Shown here: positions 21,205 through 32,490 of the stretch, one piece after another
Position numbering within the stretch: position 1 is the first letter of the stretch
Layout of the letters: the number at the start of each line of letters is the position of its first letter
Assembly (NCBI GenBank): GCA_020726505.1
Contig: JAHLEZ010000012.1
Location: 1,178,001 to 1,242,000 of the forward strand
Length of the DNA: 64,000 nucleotides
Origin: Leptodontidium sp. MPI-SDFR-AT-0119
Taxonomy: Eukaryota; Ascomycota; Leotiomycetes; Helotiales; Leptodontidiaceae
Direction: 5' to 3'
The notes under the pieces: model-generated
What the model was told of the DNA's origin: nothing
Seen by the model: only the letters and a program-made list of their open reading frames with translations
Database searches by the model: none
Program-made: the position numbers and the translations under genes

Positions 21205-22200
21205 ATGGCTCCTCGTTTAGATATAGACGTGGTGGCGCGTATTGAAGATGCTCTTCGGGACCCCGATGCTATACTCGACCGAGCCTACCTACAATTAATC
21301 GCCAATACATATAAGACGACTGAACGAACGGTATATCATCATAAACTACGATTGGAGCATGATCTGCCTGTTTTACTACGATCTGGGGGTCCCGCGAAGA
21401 TTGTTTCTATGGAAATGGAGCAGTCAATTAAGCTACTTTTGGACGAGAGACTATAGATGTACTAAGACGAGATTGCAGACTTTCTAAAGGACGCATTTGA
21501 CGTTAATGTGGCTAGAACTACTGTACAACGAATATTGGCAAGAATCAAGATTACTCGGAAGAAGTTAAAGGTCGTCGCCGCTCAACAAAACCAGGAACTA
21601 CGCTTAGAATGGGCATATCGACTATAGCAATACACAGCGGACTAAATCGTTTGTGTAGACGAATCTAGGAGCGACGATAGGACTGGAGATCGTCAATATG
21701 GCTGGTCCTATTCAGGAGCAAGAGTAGTGGTTAAGAGGTGGCTACAAAGTAGAGAACGGGTATCTATACTCCCTATATATACCGTGGACGGCTACATCAC
21801 TTTTATAACCTTTATAGGCACTTACACAGGCGACATATTTGCGGATTTCATAATTAACGACTTATTACTACTATGTAACACATATCCTGCCTTTAGATTA
21901 GTGGTAGTCCTTAATAACGCCTCAATCTATCATTCTAATATCGATGAGATTCAAGCACAGTTTAATAGAAGAGGGGTCTTATTACTTTTCCTACCTCTAT
22001 ATTCTCCTGATTTTAACCCAATTAAAGAGAGCTTTAGAGACCTAAAGGCATATATTCGTCGCCATTATCGTAAGGAGAGGCATAAACATGTAGATTATCA
22101 AGATTTCCTAGAATAGGCATGTATTAAGTCAGGTTCAGGCCCTAATGCTGCCCGCAGAGCACGTGCGCATTTCAGGAACGCAGGTATCAGGGAAGTATAA
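21205..22200 (+). pseudogene. Tc1/mariner (IS630/DDE_3-type) transposase, RIP-inactivated
   Basis: One frame runs 332 codons with five stops: TAG 21454, TAA 21463, TAG 21625, TAA 21643, TAG 22114. The N-terminal part is helix-turn-helix-like (AYLQLIANTYKTTERTVYHH). The DDE core starts with IVCVDES. The second catalytic motif, normally DNAS.H, reads LNNASIYH, so Asp is Asn and His is Tyr. The third, normally NPIE, reads FNPIKESF, so Glu is Lys. All are G->A or C->T transitions. The enzyme is dead through both stops and loss of two catalytic acids. Any movement of this copy would need a transposase supplied in trans. Confidence 0.85.
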
Positions 22201-22438
22201 AACTATTACACCTAAATCTACAGTAAAAGTATTATAGGCTCTCTTCAAAAATGTAGTTAGTAATGACTATTAAGAATGAGGATACGAAAGCGAGGATACG
22301 AACTTAAGCGAATTAACGTCAGATAGCTTTAGATGTTCAATTATACTAATAAATATATATAAATACGACTAAAACAACGCGGATATTAAGTATTTAAGTG
22401 TTAAGAATACGTACACACTTTATCTTATTCAAATTGAT

Positions 22439-24340
22439 TTAGTATTCGTCGAAAAAATCATCATCTAGTTCCTCACTTAACCCCGCACTTAGACCCTCCA
22501 TTTGACGACGCATATCGCTGGCACTACCTATATTAAGGAAATCTAATAAAGCTGCAGCGGCCTCTGTCTCTACTCTCTGTCTCTCCTTAAATTCAAGCTT
22601 GAATTTAGAAACGTGTTTTGAAATTAAGTCAGTAGTACTAACTTTGACACTATAAGACGTAATTAACTCTTTGTTATGTAATTGATCAATAGATAATATA
22701 TCTACGTCGTTAAACAAGTCAAACGTAGATTGAATCAATGGCCTACGTGTAGGGAGAGTCTCTAACCTCAAGAGAAAGTCGCGGAAGGCTAATATCTCGT
22801 TCCCCCCTATTAGCCCTAGTCGTAAAGGTGAGGAGGGTAGAGTAACATTTCGCACATTGCTAGGAGCGAGGTTTTGCATGGTAGCCCCTACAAAAGAAGG
22901 ACTAGCGGGCATGCCTTCAATGAATTAAAGCCTAAATGGATTATATTGCTAGTAACTAGGAGGAGGGGGGGGTGTATATATTAGTGGTTGCGGTTGGGCA
23001 AGGGGAGCCGGAGTCGTAGCGGGCATGTTGACGTGAAGGTGCACTGGACTTGACTCTATCGTATCTTTCTTTAGTACGTTCTCCTCCTTCTTTTAATTAA
23101 CCTTACGGTTTCCCGATGATTTCATTTGTGTTACCGACTCGCCGTCTTGAAATCTGGCAATCCATGTGGCAGGTAGAGTATAGAAATCAACTCCGGGGAT
23201 CTTCAATTTGATAGCTATAGCCTACTCTTCTTACTCTAATGGCGATATAACATAGTGAGTACTAGTCGACTTTAGTACGTAGCAATAACCTCTTCTATTA
23301 CTACAACGTGAGTCGGCACAATAATTTGAATTAAAGACTATTCTCCGTAGTAATTCAAGCCCGGTTTCCTTCTCTTCCGACAACCTCTTCTTTTATAACA
23401 GTTTCCCTGTTATAGTGTTTGGCAACTTCTCTATAGGAGAGATAATTACCGAATCGTCTTTATCTTCTTCATCCAAATTAACTATATTGTCGCTGGAGGG
23501 TTGGCGTACGCTGACTTTCCGTATAGTCTCTAGTCGTGCTTTCCCTTTGCCTTTATCTTTAGTTGGAAGAGTAGGCTCGGGGGTTATGTCTCTGTCGTAC
23601 GTCTTGTACGGGGCATCCACAGAAACAATGGATGCCTATTTGGCCCCGGAATAGTTCCATTGACGTAGAAACACATAGAAATCCCGTAGATCATCCTTAT
23701 TTGTCAATTCCGTGTAAATCCCTTGTTTCTTTAGATCTCCTAAAGTAACAACCTATAGTCCTGGCTCCGGCCTATCTGTACCTTTCAATCCTCTTGTATT
23801 AGCCTATCCTTCCACTCTTTTCTTGTATGCTAACGCTCCTATAGCTGCAAATAGTAGTCGATCTCGGGAATTGATGTCTTCGTAGAGCAGGAATGAGTTC
23901 TTCGCCCGACTATCGATTGAAACGGTAATAACGAACCCAATTGTGAGTTTAGGGCTATAATTGTCTGTTAGATTAAAGGCTGGAACTTGTTTCTTTCGAT
24001 GAGGTAGCTTGGAAGGCGTTGAAACTGCGCTAGAGAGTTTAATAGTAGCATCCGTCCTGTCCTTGCCTTTCCGAGGATTAGGTGTTGAGGGCTCCTCTTC
24101 TGCAGCGTCTTCCACCGGTTCTTCTGTATAATCGTCTGCTTCTGTAGCATCCTCTACACCCTCTTCTCCAATGGTAGAGGCCCTGGCACGCTTCCTGCCC
24201 TTGGATTTGCGGGAAATGGGCTCCTGGGACCTAGTAAATGCCTCTAACGAGTTAGTGTTGGGTTTGCGCGCCCGTTTGCTAATTTCATCCGTATCTGGCG
24301 CTAGACTTTGTAAACGCTTTGACCGAGAGGCTCGAGGCAT
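22439..24340 (-). pseudogene. antisense passenger ORF of the 3.5-kb transposon, unknown function
   Basis: The ATG at 24340 (MPRASRSKRLQSLAPDTDE) opens a single minus-strand frame to 22439, 633 codons, broken by nine in-frame TAA/TAG and no TGA. The N-terminal 110 residues are basic then acidic and probably disordered, with several SKR/RKSKGRKR-type basic clusters that could be nuclear signals. The middle has a possible folded domain with RDRLLFAAIGALAYKK, then NYCADSRCSNRRGYC-like Cys-rich sequence and LPATWIARFQDGES. The C-terminus is helical and ends in acidic DDDFFDEY. I recognise no family. Maintenance of one long frame beside the transposase, with only RIP-type damage, suggests it was a real transposon or captured gene, perhaps a DNA-binding accessory protein. 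Confidence 0.7.
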
Positions 24341-24451
24341 GTTAACCTTGATATTCTGAAAATTTTATTGTGTTTGGACAAGAATTCGTGGAGTTATTAG
24401 AGGTAGTTGTAAAGTGAGGGGGCTGGGATGCGGGGGGGAATTCAACTTTTG

Positions 24452-24499
24452 GTGAGGCTCGCTAAAAATCCGGATTGAAGCTAGTTATGGACATTGCTG
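24452..24499 (-). repeat. right TIR of the 3.5-kb element
   Basis: Reverse complement of 21007-21054; followed by TA at 24500-24501. Confidence 0.9.
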
Positions 24500-25345
24500 T
24501 ACTCCAAGCGACATGACGTGGACCTCTTCACCAGGGACCGCAAATGCCGTGTCGAAACCGTAGAATTTTACAAAGTAAGTTTTTCTCTCGGCATCCACAG
24601 GCCTCCATTATACTAACACCTCACAGGATATCTACGACTGCGAGAAGAAATCATACCTCAGACCTGACGGCCATTGTGGTGGATCCATGCCCAGACCCGG
24701 CCAAGACGGAGAATGTACCTCCTACTGCGAGGTCCGTGTGAACTACAGTTACGGAGCGGAAGTACCATACGGTGGTTCGGAGTGCTCTGCAAAGGAGTGT
24801 AAGCTTGCCATGGGCACTTCTACATCAGTTACTACGACCTGGGAGATTAATGCTAGTGTTGGCATGGAGGTATCAAAGGGTGCACTTCTAGGTGCTTTCA
24901 ACTTTGGAGCTACTTATAGCTACAGCACTTCCCTATCAACGAGTCTTTCCGTTGAGAGAGCTGAGGATCTGGAAGAAGGAGAGTGTGGATACTGGACTTG
25001 GGTTCCTATCTTCATTGAGTAAGCACCTGACTCAAACCCCAAAAGCTACTACGAGGATTTTGACTAATATCTCTCAGGTCATGTGGTTCTCTCACCACCG
25101 CACCCATCATTGATTATAGCGACTTCCCACCATACGGCAGCCCAGCAATGTGTTCTAGCGATTCCGCCTGGACCAGTATCGGCAACTGGTGCAACAGAAC
25201 ACCCGCGAAGAACGATGACGGCTCTGCTGCTGGCTACACATTCTTTGTGTACAAGAAGTGTGATGCAGTAGGAGGCGTTGACCTGAATGATCCTAAGCAA
25301 CATCCCATTTACAGATACCCTGGTGTCTCGATTGCCACAAAATAA
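24500..25345 (+). pseudogene. secreted cysteine-containing protein, main 3' part, separated from its signal peptide by a transposon
   Basis: Coding segments 24500-24574, 24627-25018 and 25078-25345 with GT-AG introns 24575-24626 and 25019-25077. With the 5' piece at 20939-21006 the gene would encode 266 aa. After the signal peptide comes a Lys-Arg pair (possible Kex2-type propeptide site). A Cys-rich region follows, then a Ser/Thr/Tyr-rich segment (FGATYSYSTSLSTSLS) with alternating polarity, suggesting beta hairpins, then GYWTWVPIF and a second Cys-containing part. About a dozen cysteines suggest disulphides. No stop or frameshift is seen apart from the insertion. Family unknown; the amphipathic strand-rich stretch is reminiscent of secreted beta-rich proteins but gives no function. 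Without the signal exon it cannot be made as a secreted protein in this genome. Confidence 0.75.
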
Positions 25346-27285
25346 CGTACACAACTGGCCTTGGTGAGCATCTCAACAGTCAGACTTGATAACGTGGATC
25401 TCAACTTGAAGAAGCACCCAACTCCACCACGCGCTTGGATGATTTTGGCGAGGGCACGGGGTATTGTGGAAATTCTGATAGTTGCTTGAGAGTTTCGATT
25501 TTCTTGAGACATTTTGCTAGCTTGTTTGCTTTCTTTCCTTTCGCGCGTTTTGGAGGTTTTGCGAGGCTGCATTGGGTTTCTGTGCATTGTTAGACGGTAG
25601 CATCGTTAAAGAGTATTTCATTTTATAAGCTTAGGTATGTTTCTTGGGGTACAGAATCAATTTCTTACCGTCATCATGACAAAATAGCTCTGGGTGAACA
25701 CTGCTAGACGAGTTATTACACCATCGAAACCCTGGTCCTGCTGGGTCTTTTCTAGATCAAGTTTAATACGATGTGAGTGAGTCATGACCTTGGGATATTT
25801 CTTGAAAACGTCACACCATGACTCATCTTGCTTCAGGAGCTTTGGGGAAGTGGTCCAAAGTAGAGAAGGTGGCGATGCAAGATCTCTTGTTCCGGTGTTA
25901 CACCATTCTTCACGAGAGCTTAGTTACTCCGAAGAAATGTAAACATTTCAGTTTTGTTTTCATTTCCTCCTTTTTTTTCTGCCCGGCTATGAGATGATTG
26001 AGTAGTATTTGTCTTTCGAGTCAGGTGTAGACTAAGACTAAAGATCTCAGCCGAACCCAAATCTCCACTTTGCTCGAAGAGCGTTGCTTATCGTTGGGCA
26101 TTTGAGGATTTTCTCCCCTCTTACCAAAAATAGCTTCATCCCATCTTCCTTCTGCCTTTAGATAATCTCGAAAATATCAATCTACCTTTTGTATCCCACA
26201 AAAAAACCAGATCAGCGATGTCCATGCTTGAGATAATTTCAATTTGACCGGTATCTGACTGTCCTCTGCATTGCTTGAACTCCCAAGGAAATAAAAGACG
26301 GAAAGAAGAAGGATAAAAGCACATGATCTGTGAGACATGAGGGCCGAAGACTTGTTTACCAAAGACGGTGAATGGGAAATGAGACGGGAAAAAGACACGA
26401 TAATTTGCAGAGACTCCTCATCTGTTTCAGGTTCCTAAAAGCAGCGAAGTAATTCGGCGATACTACCTACCTCGGTCTCGGGGCACAGTACCAGTATGCA
26501 GCGAAGTAAATTCTGGAAAGTCGTAAATCTGGCAAGGCGTTACCGTACAAAGTTAAGCGAGTCAACCGAACTGTTTCCTTCACATTTCCAGCAATTGTAC
26601 CGTATTGAACTCTTCCCTAGGAGCGCGGTTTTTCGTTTTTTGGAAGAATGGAAGACAAATATAGTTTGCAGTTTGATTTGACTTAGGACTCGTGTCTTCG
26701 TTGAAGAGAACTCCCCCACCCACCCACCACTTCACGATCTACCTCCCAGCTAACAGCAATGGTTCACTGCGTCTGGATGGCTGCCGCTCCACCATGTATT
26801 AAATGCTAGAGAGCATCATGAATGTAGGGGAGAAAATGATAAGGAATTTCAAGGAGACAGCGAGGATGCGGTACTGGGTGATGGATGAGAGTATGAGAAG
26901 ACTGGAGGATGGTGCATGTTCTGGTCAATACAAGGAGTATTTGGGGATTGTTAAAAGACCTGGGAGAAAGTAGAAGTCGAGTGCAACGGTACGGTTTTGT
27001 CGCGGATATGGGAATGGTGGAAGTACGAACGGGCTGGTTTGTTTCCAGGGGAGTCACGCTCTGCAGAGAGAAAAGCTGCCGTAAAGTCATCAAAAACTCG
27101 AAGAGAATTACAGGCAAGAGATTCTATATTGAAGTGCAAGTCATAGCTGCGATTTCCATCACCTGCCATCGAAATCAGCCAGTATATGCACTTTGCAAAC
27201 TATAAATCCCTGCTGAAACCACCAAAAACGCAGCCATGCTCTCGCGCCGTCAACCAGGACCACAGGATGCCTGATGTATTTTCAT
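25346..27285. other. intergenic, 1.9 kb
   Basis: No supported gene. A short minus-strand frame near 26340-26177 has a hydrophobic start but no continuation that I can defend. Confidence 0.5.
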
Positions 27286-28144
27286 CTAGCAGCCGTTGGA
27301 ATCGTCATGACGAACAATGACTCTGAAGTTCTCATCATCGAACTCCTCTCCGCAAACATTTGGAGTATCCTTGTCGTCGCCGTAATGAGCACATTTGTTG
27401 ATGATGTCTTGTGCAAATGTGCCGATCCATGAGCAAGTTGCTAGTATATGGTTGTCACGCTGGCAAGAATTGTTAGTTTTAGTTAACAGCAGGTAGGGCA
27501 CAGTACTCACGAAGTTGCAGAGCTAGATCGCAGCTGAGTACGAACAACTGACGCGGGAACAGGTGTGGGCATCTGCGCCGCAGTAGCCGGTGACACGGTT
27601 CAGATATTTGATACAATCCTCGATTGTGTGCTGGGTTGCGCCATACCAGTCCGTGCCAGCGACAGGGCAACAGAGAATGCCAATCTATGAGAACGTATTC
27701 GTAAGTCTCCTGATATAAATGGGGAGGGGAGGAAGAAGCTGGACTCACCTTCTTATCGCGGGCTTCCAAGCTCGAGTGTTCATCTCGGACATCAAGAGCA
27801 GTGAGATTGGCAGTAAGTCCGGGGTAGTTGACCTCCATCCGACCAATGATTTCCTGAAAGATGAGCATGAGACAGAGAATTCGACTTTGGAGGACGCTTA
27901 CATCAATGCTGCCCTCATCCTTGACGGGAATGCCACCAATTGTGCCCTCGAAGGTCATGGGTTTGATGGCATAGCCCTCGAATCCATCAAGACTGGTGCC
28001 AAGAGACAACCCATCTTGAATTGCAACACCAAAGGCCTGTCAAAGAGTTATTACATATCAGTAGGTAGAAGAGAAGGTGAGCCATACCATTGAAAGTGAG
28101 GTGATCAAGAGTATGATGCTCAGTGCCATAGAGTTGAACTGCAT
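27286..28144 (-). pseudogene. small secreted cysteine-rich protein, copy A, one nonsense codon
   Basis: Five exons on the minus strand: 28144-28088, 28036-27902, 27853-27749, 27684-27511, 27459-27286, all introns GT-AG and phase 0; 214 aa if read through. Exon 1 is a signal peptide. Exon 2 has MTFEGTIGGIPV. Exon 4 starts with a CCPV motif and contains GYCGADAHTCSRVSCSYSAAI. Exon 5 has CGEEF near the end. About 11 cysteines. TAG at 27525-27523 interrupts SAAI-stop-LCNF; TGG->TAG (RIP-type) is likely, and the paralogue has Arg there. The start at 28144 is preferred over ATG 28159 because exon 1 then matches the paralogue at exactly 57 nt. Family unknown, perhaps an effector-like secreted protein. 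Confidence 0.75.
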
Positions 28145-28159
28145 GGTTGCGAGTTTCAT

Positions 28160-29159
28160 TGTTGAGGATTGAAGATCTTGAGTTTGTGTCTTGTTTTTCT
28201 GATGTGCTTAGAAGCTTGATCTTTATTGAAGAAGTGATTAAGCTTGGAGTTGTGGAAGTTGGAGACTGGAGTTGAGTGTTGTGTTTGGAGTGGAGTGGAG
28301 GAAGAAAGGACGCAGAGATTGAGGAAGATATTTATGGGTAGAGATCTCAACCTTTTTGGAGCACTCGCTTGCCGACGTCGGCATAAGTTAGTAGTCATTC
28401 GGTCTTCGTCTATTCGCCTCTAGCAAGAGCTCCCAGTGCTTCTCGGCTCTTGCTTTTTTACTACCTACTTAAGGTAGGAATGATACCCCTGAAAAATCAC
28501 GTGGCGATATTTCTCTCTACTACTAGGAAGGGAGGAGCGTTCTAAAAGTATTCAGTTATCGCCTTTTTGATTTATCCGTCTACTTTTATGTTATTTTCTA
28601 TGAAATGTACAATGAGGGTTGTTGAGAGTACCTAAAAAAGCCGTGTGAAAGAATGGGCAAAAACGAAAGCTGCCTACAAATTTGACCGAGTAATCTTTAT
28701 GCACAGCTAATTGACACCAAGACTTAACTCTACCTTACTTTCAAATCTACTCCCCAAAATAACCTGGGTAAACTAGATCGTATGCTCACCTTAAACTCCA
28801 CGTGAGATGAAAACATCACCTGATTCAAAACTTCTCTATTTAAAACCTTGCTGTGTATCTTCAAGTAGAGTCTTCGCCTAGTTCTTTCTAGCAAATCGAT
28901 AAACTTCTATGATACCACCTTGCAATGCAATGCTAGCTCGAGTTGACTCTGCATTAGGGCGTCCATATGCTGCTATCTTAGCTCAACCTTACGTAAAGTC
29001 TGCATACCTCATACATCTATGACATTCCGCCTAGAATTTGGCCCGATTAGGCGATGCAGATGCGTAGTCAAAACTGCACCATCAACAAAAGTCAAAACAT
29101 CAAATTTCCGTAAAATAAAAAAAAAGCTTAGTTCCTCCAAACCAACAATCACAATCAAA
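28160..29159. other. intergenic, 1 kb
   Basis: No gene seen. Confidence 0.5.
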
Positions 29160-30035
29160 ATGAAGGCTACCGAACTTCGAAGACATTAGCAACGAGGAAG
29201 CTACGACCTTGAGTCTGTCTCGTCAGTTTTCGACGATACGTTTATGGCTCATGTCAGCTACGTTGACAATAGACTGCCTCAATGCTTGCCAATGATTGTA
29301 CTCTTCCATAAAGTTGGGGATGTCACTTCTGTGTATTTGCATGGTCTTCCAAGTGCGAGGTTAATGGAGCTCGCGCGGCAAAACAAAACGGAATATGGCA
29401 AAGAGATGGTGAGATAAAAGTGTGTATCACTGCGACGAAAGGTGAGATAGTGTATCTTTTCTGCTTAGCTAGCAATGTTCATTGTGAAGTGTAGGGACAT
29501 TTGTTGACGAGAATTTTAGTGGATGGTCTGGTCTTGTCCTTAGCACCAAACGGCTGTACCTTCAACTACCGTTGTGCAGCCATCCACGGCGAATGCACTC
29601 AAGAGATAGACTTAGATGTTAAGCGAGAAATAATGAGAAGAGTCACGAACCATATGATGGCTGACAGATGGGAAGATGTAAATCTCGTCGCTTCATTCCA
29701 AGTCTCGCTTGTGTTCATTGTGAGCGTCGACATCGAGAGCCTGAGCATGAAATCTCAAAATGGGAATTCCCGGAATTCAACCCAGAGGCAAGAAGAAAGA
29801 TGGGTCGGATAGAGAAGAGCCGGTATGGACTGGAGTGGTGCCTTTATATGATGTTTTGGACAGGCCGGTGGCGAGTGGTTTGACTGAGGAGGCGAAAACC
29901 CCGGAGAGATTGGTGGAGAAGCTTATTGAGAAGAGGAATGCGAAACATAAGGAGTATTCCGTGAAAGTTGCAAAATTATCCCACGATAACTTTTTCATGC
30001 ATTTCTCGTTTCCTGAAATGCTGTTGTTCCGATGA
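29160..30035 (+). pseudogene. pyridoxamine 5'-phosphate oxidase-like flavin-nucleotide-binding protein, broken
   Basis: Segments match, in order, the fungal FMN-binding split-barrel family: QRGSYDLESVSSVFDDTF, then VSYVDNRLPQCLPMI, VYLHGLPSARLMELA, KVCITATK, VDGLVLSLAPNGCTFNYR, ESLSMKS, GIPGIQPR and WTGVVPLYDVLDRPVASG. An intron from about 29440 to 29519, ending TTTTAG, joins ATK to VDGLVL. Lesions: TAG at codon 10 (29187-29189), a frame change between RQNKTEYG and DGEIKVCI near 29400, and another near 29755 before GIPGIQPR. The products of this family bind FMN and probably act in flavin or heme handling. Function is lost here. Confidence 0.65.
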
Positions 30036-30519
30036 GTATCTGGGCATAACTGCCTGATGAGCTCAAGGGGCAAGCTCGCTACAATCACTGCAGAATTAGC
30101 GAAAGGACACTGGGATATTGGTGCTCATTCGTCAAGGGCCAGTGGTTAGAGCCTCAATCCATAAATATTCTGCAGCGAACTTGGCATTAAGTAAGATCTA
30201 AGTATTAATAAATACTCTCACCCACTTCGGCCCGAAAAATAGTTCTATACCTGTTTCGTACAGTACCAGGCGCTACAGCAATCAGATGATCATATCTAAT
30301 CAGATCCAGCCACCACCCAAGCCAAGATTCCTGGGCCCTGACGGGAACATCCTGGAGCCGGCCCGGCGCAAATCTCATCACGCCCAGGCACCGCACCGCA
30401 GCTCATGTAACTCAGTCCCTCTGACATATCCAGCCATACAATACCTGCTTGTCTAGGTAGATTCCTACCTCCACAACACAACTCCAACTACCCATCCACC
30501 TCTCACGACATTCTCCACC
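30036..30519. other. intergenic, promoter of the Zn2Cys6 gene
   Basis: No gene. The last 60 bases before the ATG at 30520 are C-rich (CACCTCTCACGACATTCTCC), usual for a fungal 5' leader. Confidence 0.5.
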
Positions 30520-32312
30520 ATGCAACGCCGGTCAAGAAAAGGCTGTATCGACTGCAAGAGGGCCAAAGTAAAGTGCGACGAAGAGAAACCATTTTGCGGG
30601 ACTTGTAAGCGGAGGGGATATGCATGTCAAGGATACGCAACACCAGTGCCCAGCGCCAAACATGCCCCAAAACCGGCAGCGGGTCCAACGGCCGTATCAC
30701 CAGCCAAAAGATCGAAGATAGAGCCTCAAACGCCCGCCCTGGTACCAGATCCTCAGTGGTACGAGAAGAGACAGTCAACAAACAGACCAACGGATGCACG
30801 TGACCGACGCGAGACTCTCAGGAAGCAAGATGAGCACCGCTCTACGCCTCAGAGTCGATCCGTGGAGGTGACTGAGATGGATGAGATGTTGATAGAGGAG
30901 TCGGATGTGTTTCCTTCGGATATGGAGTATACGGAACAGCAACTCACGGTCATTGCTCGTGCTCGTGCCAACTCAATGCAGCTCCCCTCTTGTCCACCAC
31001 TCTACCCCGTCGTACCCGACCTTCCACCAGACGCTATCGGACGAACTGACCAGCCAGGAGTGGAAATCTATTTCAACAGACACCCCTCGGACCTAGTCAT
31101 CAGCAAAGAATTCGTCAATGAGATGAACGCCAATGTTTTACTAGTCTTCAATCAGGACCCGGCAGCTGTTTCCGAGACTTTAAGCGCTATAGGACATATC
31201 TACCTCGGAGAAGGAGGATTCAGTATCGTCCCTATGCTAGCCAGGAAGCAGAGAATACTAGCACGGCTGAGAGACAGGAGAGATCTAGAGCAGATGATGA
31301 TCATGCTCCTCGGCCTATGCGCTTTAGAGGTGCGGTGCCTCCCCCCCTCCCCCTCCTCATACTCTAATCGCAACACACATGATCTTGATTGCAGCCGCTA
31401 AAGTGGGGGAAACAGTTAATAGACGCGTGGTCAAAACCAGCCGACACCTCCCTTCCAGCCATAATCTCCAACGCCGCCATAATAATCAAGCTCCAGCAAG
31501 ACAAGGGACTGTCCTTCTCCTCGGTAGCGAAATACTTCATCCGCGCTCTAGCGAGACAGGACATGATGGTCAGCCTAACCTACGCCCGCCACCCGCTCAT
31601 TCCAAACTCTGTCTGGCTGTCCGACGACTCCTACCGTACGGCTGATCGCTTCATGGGGTACACGGGGACTCTGATGCCCATCCTAGCAGACCTGGGAGCT
31701 CTAGCCGAGGAGATGCGTGGCGGTACCCCTACACCCTCGGATGGCGCGAATGTAAATAGAAATGGCAGTGGAAATCATTTCAGCGATGAGGTCTGGAGCG
31801 AAGAAGCGATCATGATAACCACCAACCCTACCCTCGCCATCTACCAGAAAGTCCTCGATATCAAACAGCGACTAAACCAATGGCGCCCCGTCGCCGCTCA
31901 AAACGTCTCCTTCCAAGCATCTCGGAATTTACTCTTCCACGCTCATTCCCATAGAGCGGCCGCGCTGCTCTATCTCCACAGACTGTTAGAACCGCCTGGG
32001 AGTTCAGAAGCTGCGGATCAGGTGGCGCTTGGCATGGCGCATGAGGTTCTCATGCACTTGAGTGCTATGACAGACCAGCTGAAAACATCACTTTGGCCGG
32101 TCCTGATAGCGGGCACAGAGTTGACAGAGGAAGGGGATAGAGCTATTGTCATGGGTATGTTTGATGAGATTGTCAGGCAGAGGAAAACTGTCACTTCCAG
32201 AAGAACGAGGGAATTTTGTGTCCAGAGAGTGTGGGCGGCTAGAGATTCGGGGTTGGCTTGGAACTGGATGGATTTGGTTGAGCTTTACCCGGGGGAGTGT
32301 TTGCCTATTTGA
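30520..32312 (+). CDS. Zn(II)2Cys6 transcription factor with Fungal_trans_2-type domain, 575 aa
   Basis: Two exons, 30520-31329 and 31395-32312; the 65-bp intron is GT-AG, phase 0, and joins LCALE to PLKWGK. The N-terminal binuclear zinc cluster has cysteines at 9, 12, 19, 26, 29 and 36. A Pro-rich linker contains a basic patch. The large helical C-terminal region, with LLLFHAHSHRAAALLYLHR-like and FCVQRVWAARDSGLAWNW-like motifs, is typical of Fungal_trans_2 (PF11951) regulators. It is a nuclear DNA-binding protein. It lies tail-to-tail with the ketopantoate-reductase-like gene and close to amidase and permease genes, so it may regulate them, but no binding site was identified. The gene appears intact. 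Confidence 0.85.
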
Positions 32313-32490
32313 GGAACTTTGGGAGTGTTGGAGCGTAAGTGGATGGAGACATTAGATTATGATACCCATGATATGGACGAAATATGAAAACGAAAATGCA
32401 GACAATGTCGCTGTCTAAATCTAATTCAAGTCTACAAACAGCACTACGCTCTGCTCGCCTCATCGGCCAGGCGATTCTCAAACATGAGCA

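Larger units (their letters stand above)
21007..24499 (+). mobile_element. Tc1/mariner-like transposon, 3493 bp, RIP-mutated, two genes
   Basis: TIRs are 48 bp perfect (54 bp with one mismatch) and start CAGCAATGTCCATAACTAGC. TA lies immediately outside both ends (21005-21006 and 24500-24501). It contains a 332-codon plus-strand transposase relic and a 633-codon minus-strand passenger ORF. All in-frame stops in both are TAG or TAA, consistent with TGG->TAG and CAA/CAG->TAA/TAG by RIP. The TIRs are nearly identical, so the insertion itself is not old. RIP may have acted on this copy or on its parent before insertion. Confidence 0.9.

Noticed and set aside
26136..26398. Short minus-strand frames with a hydrophobic, signal-like start
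   Set aside because: No continuation after a plausible intron and no cysteine pattern; not enough to call a gene.
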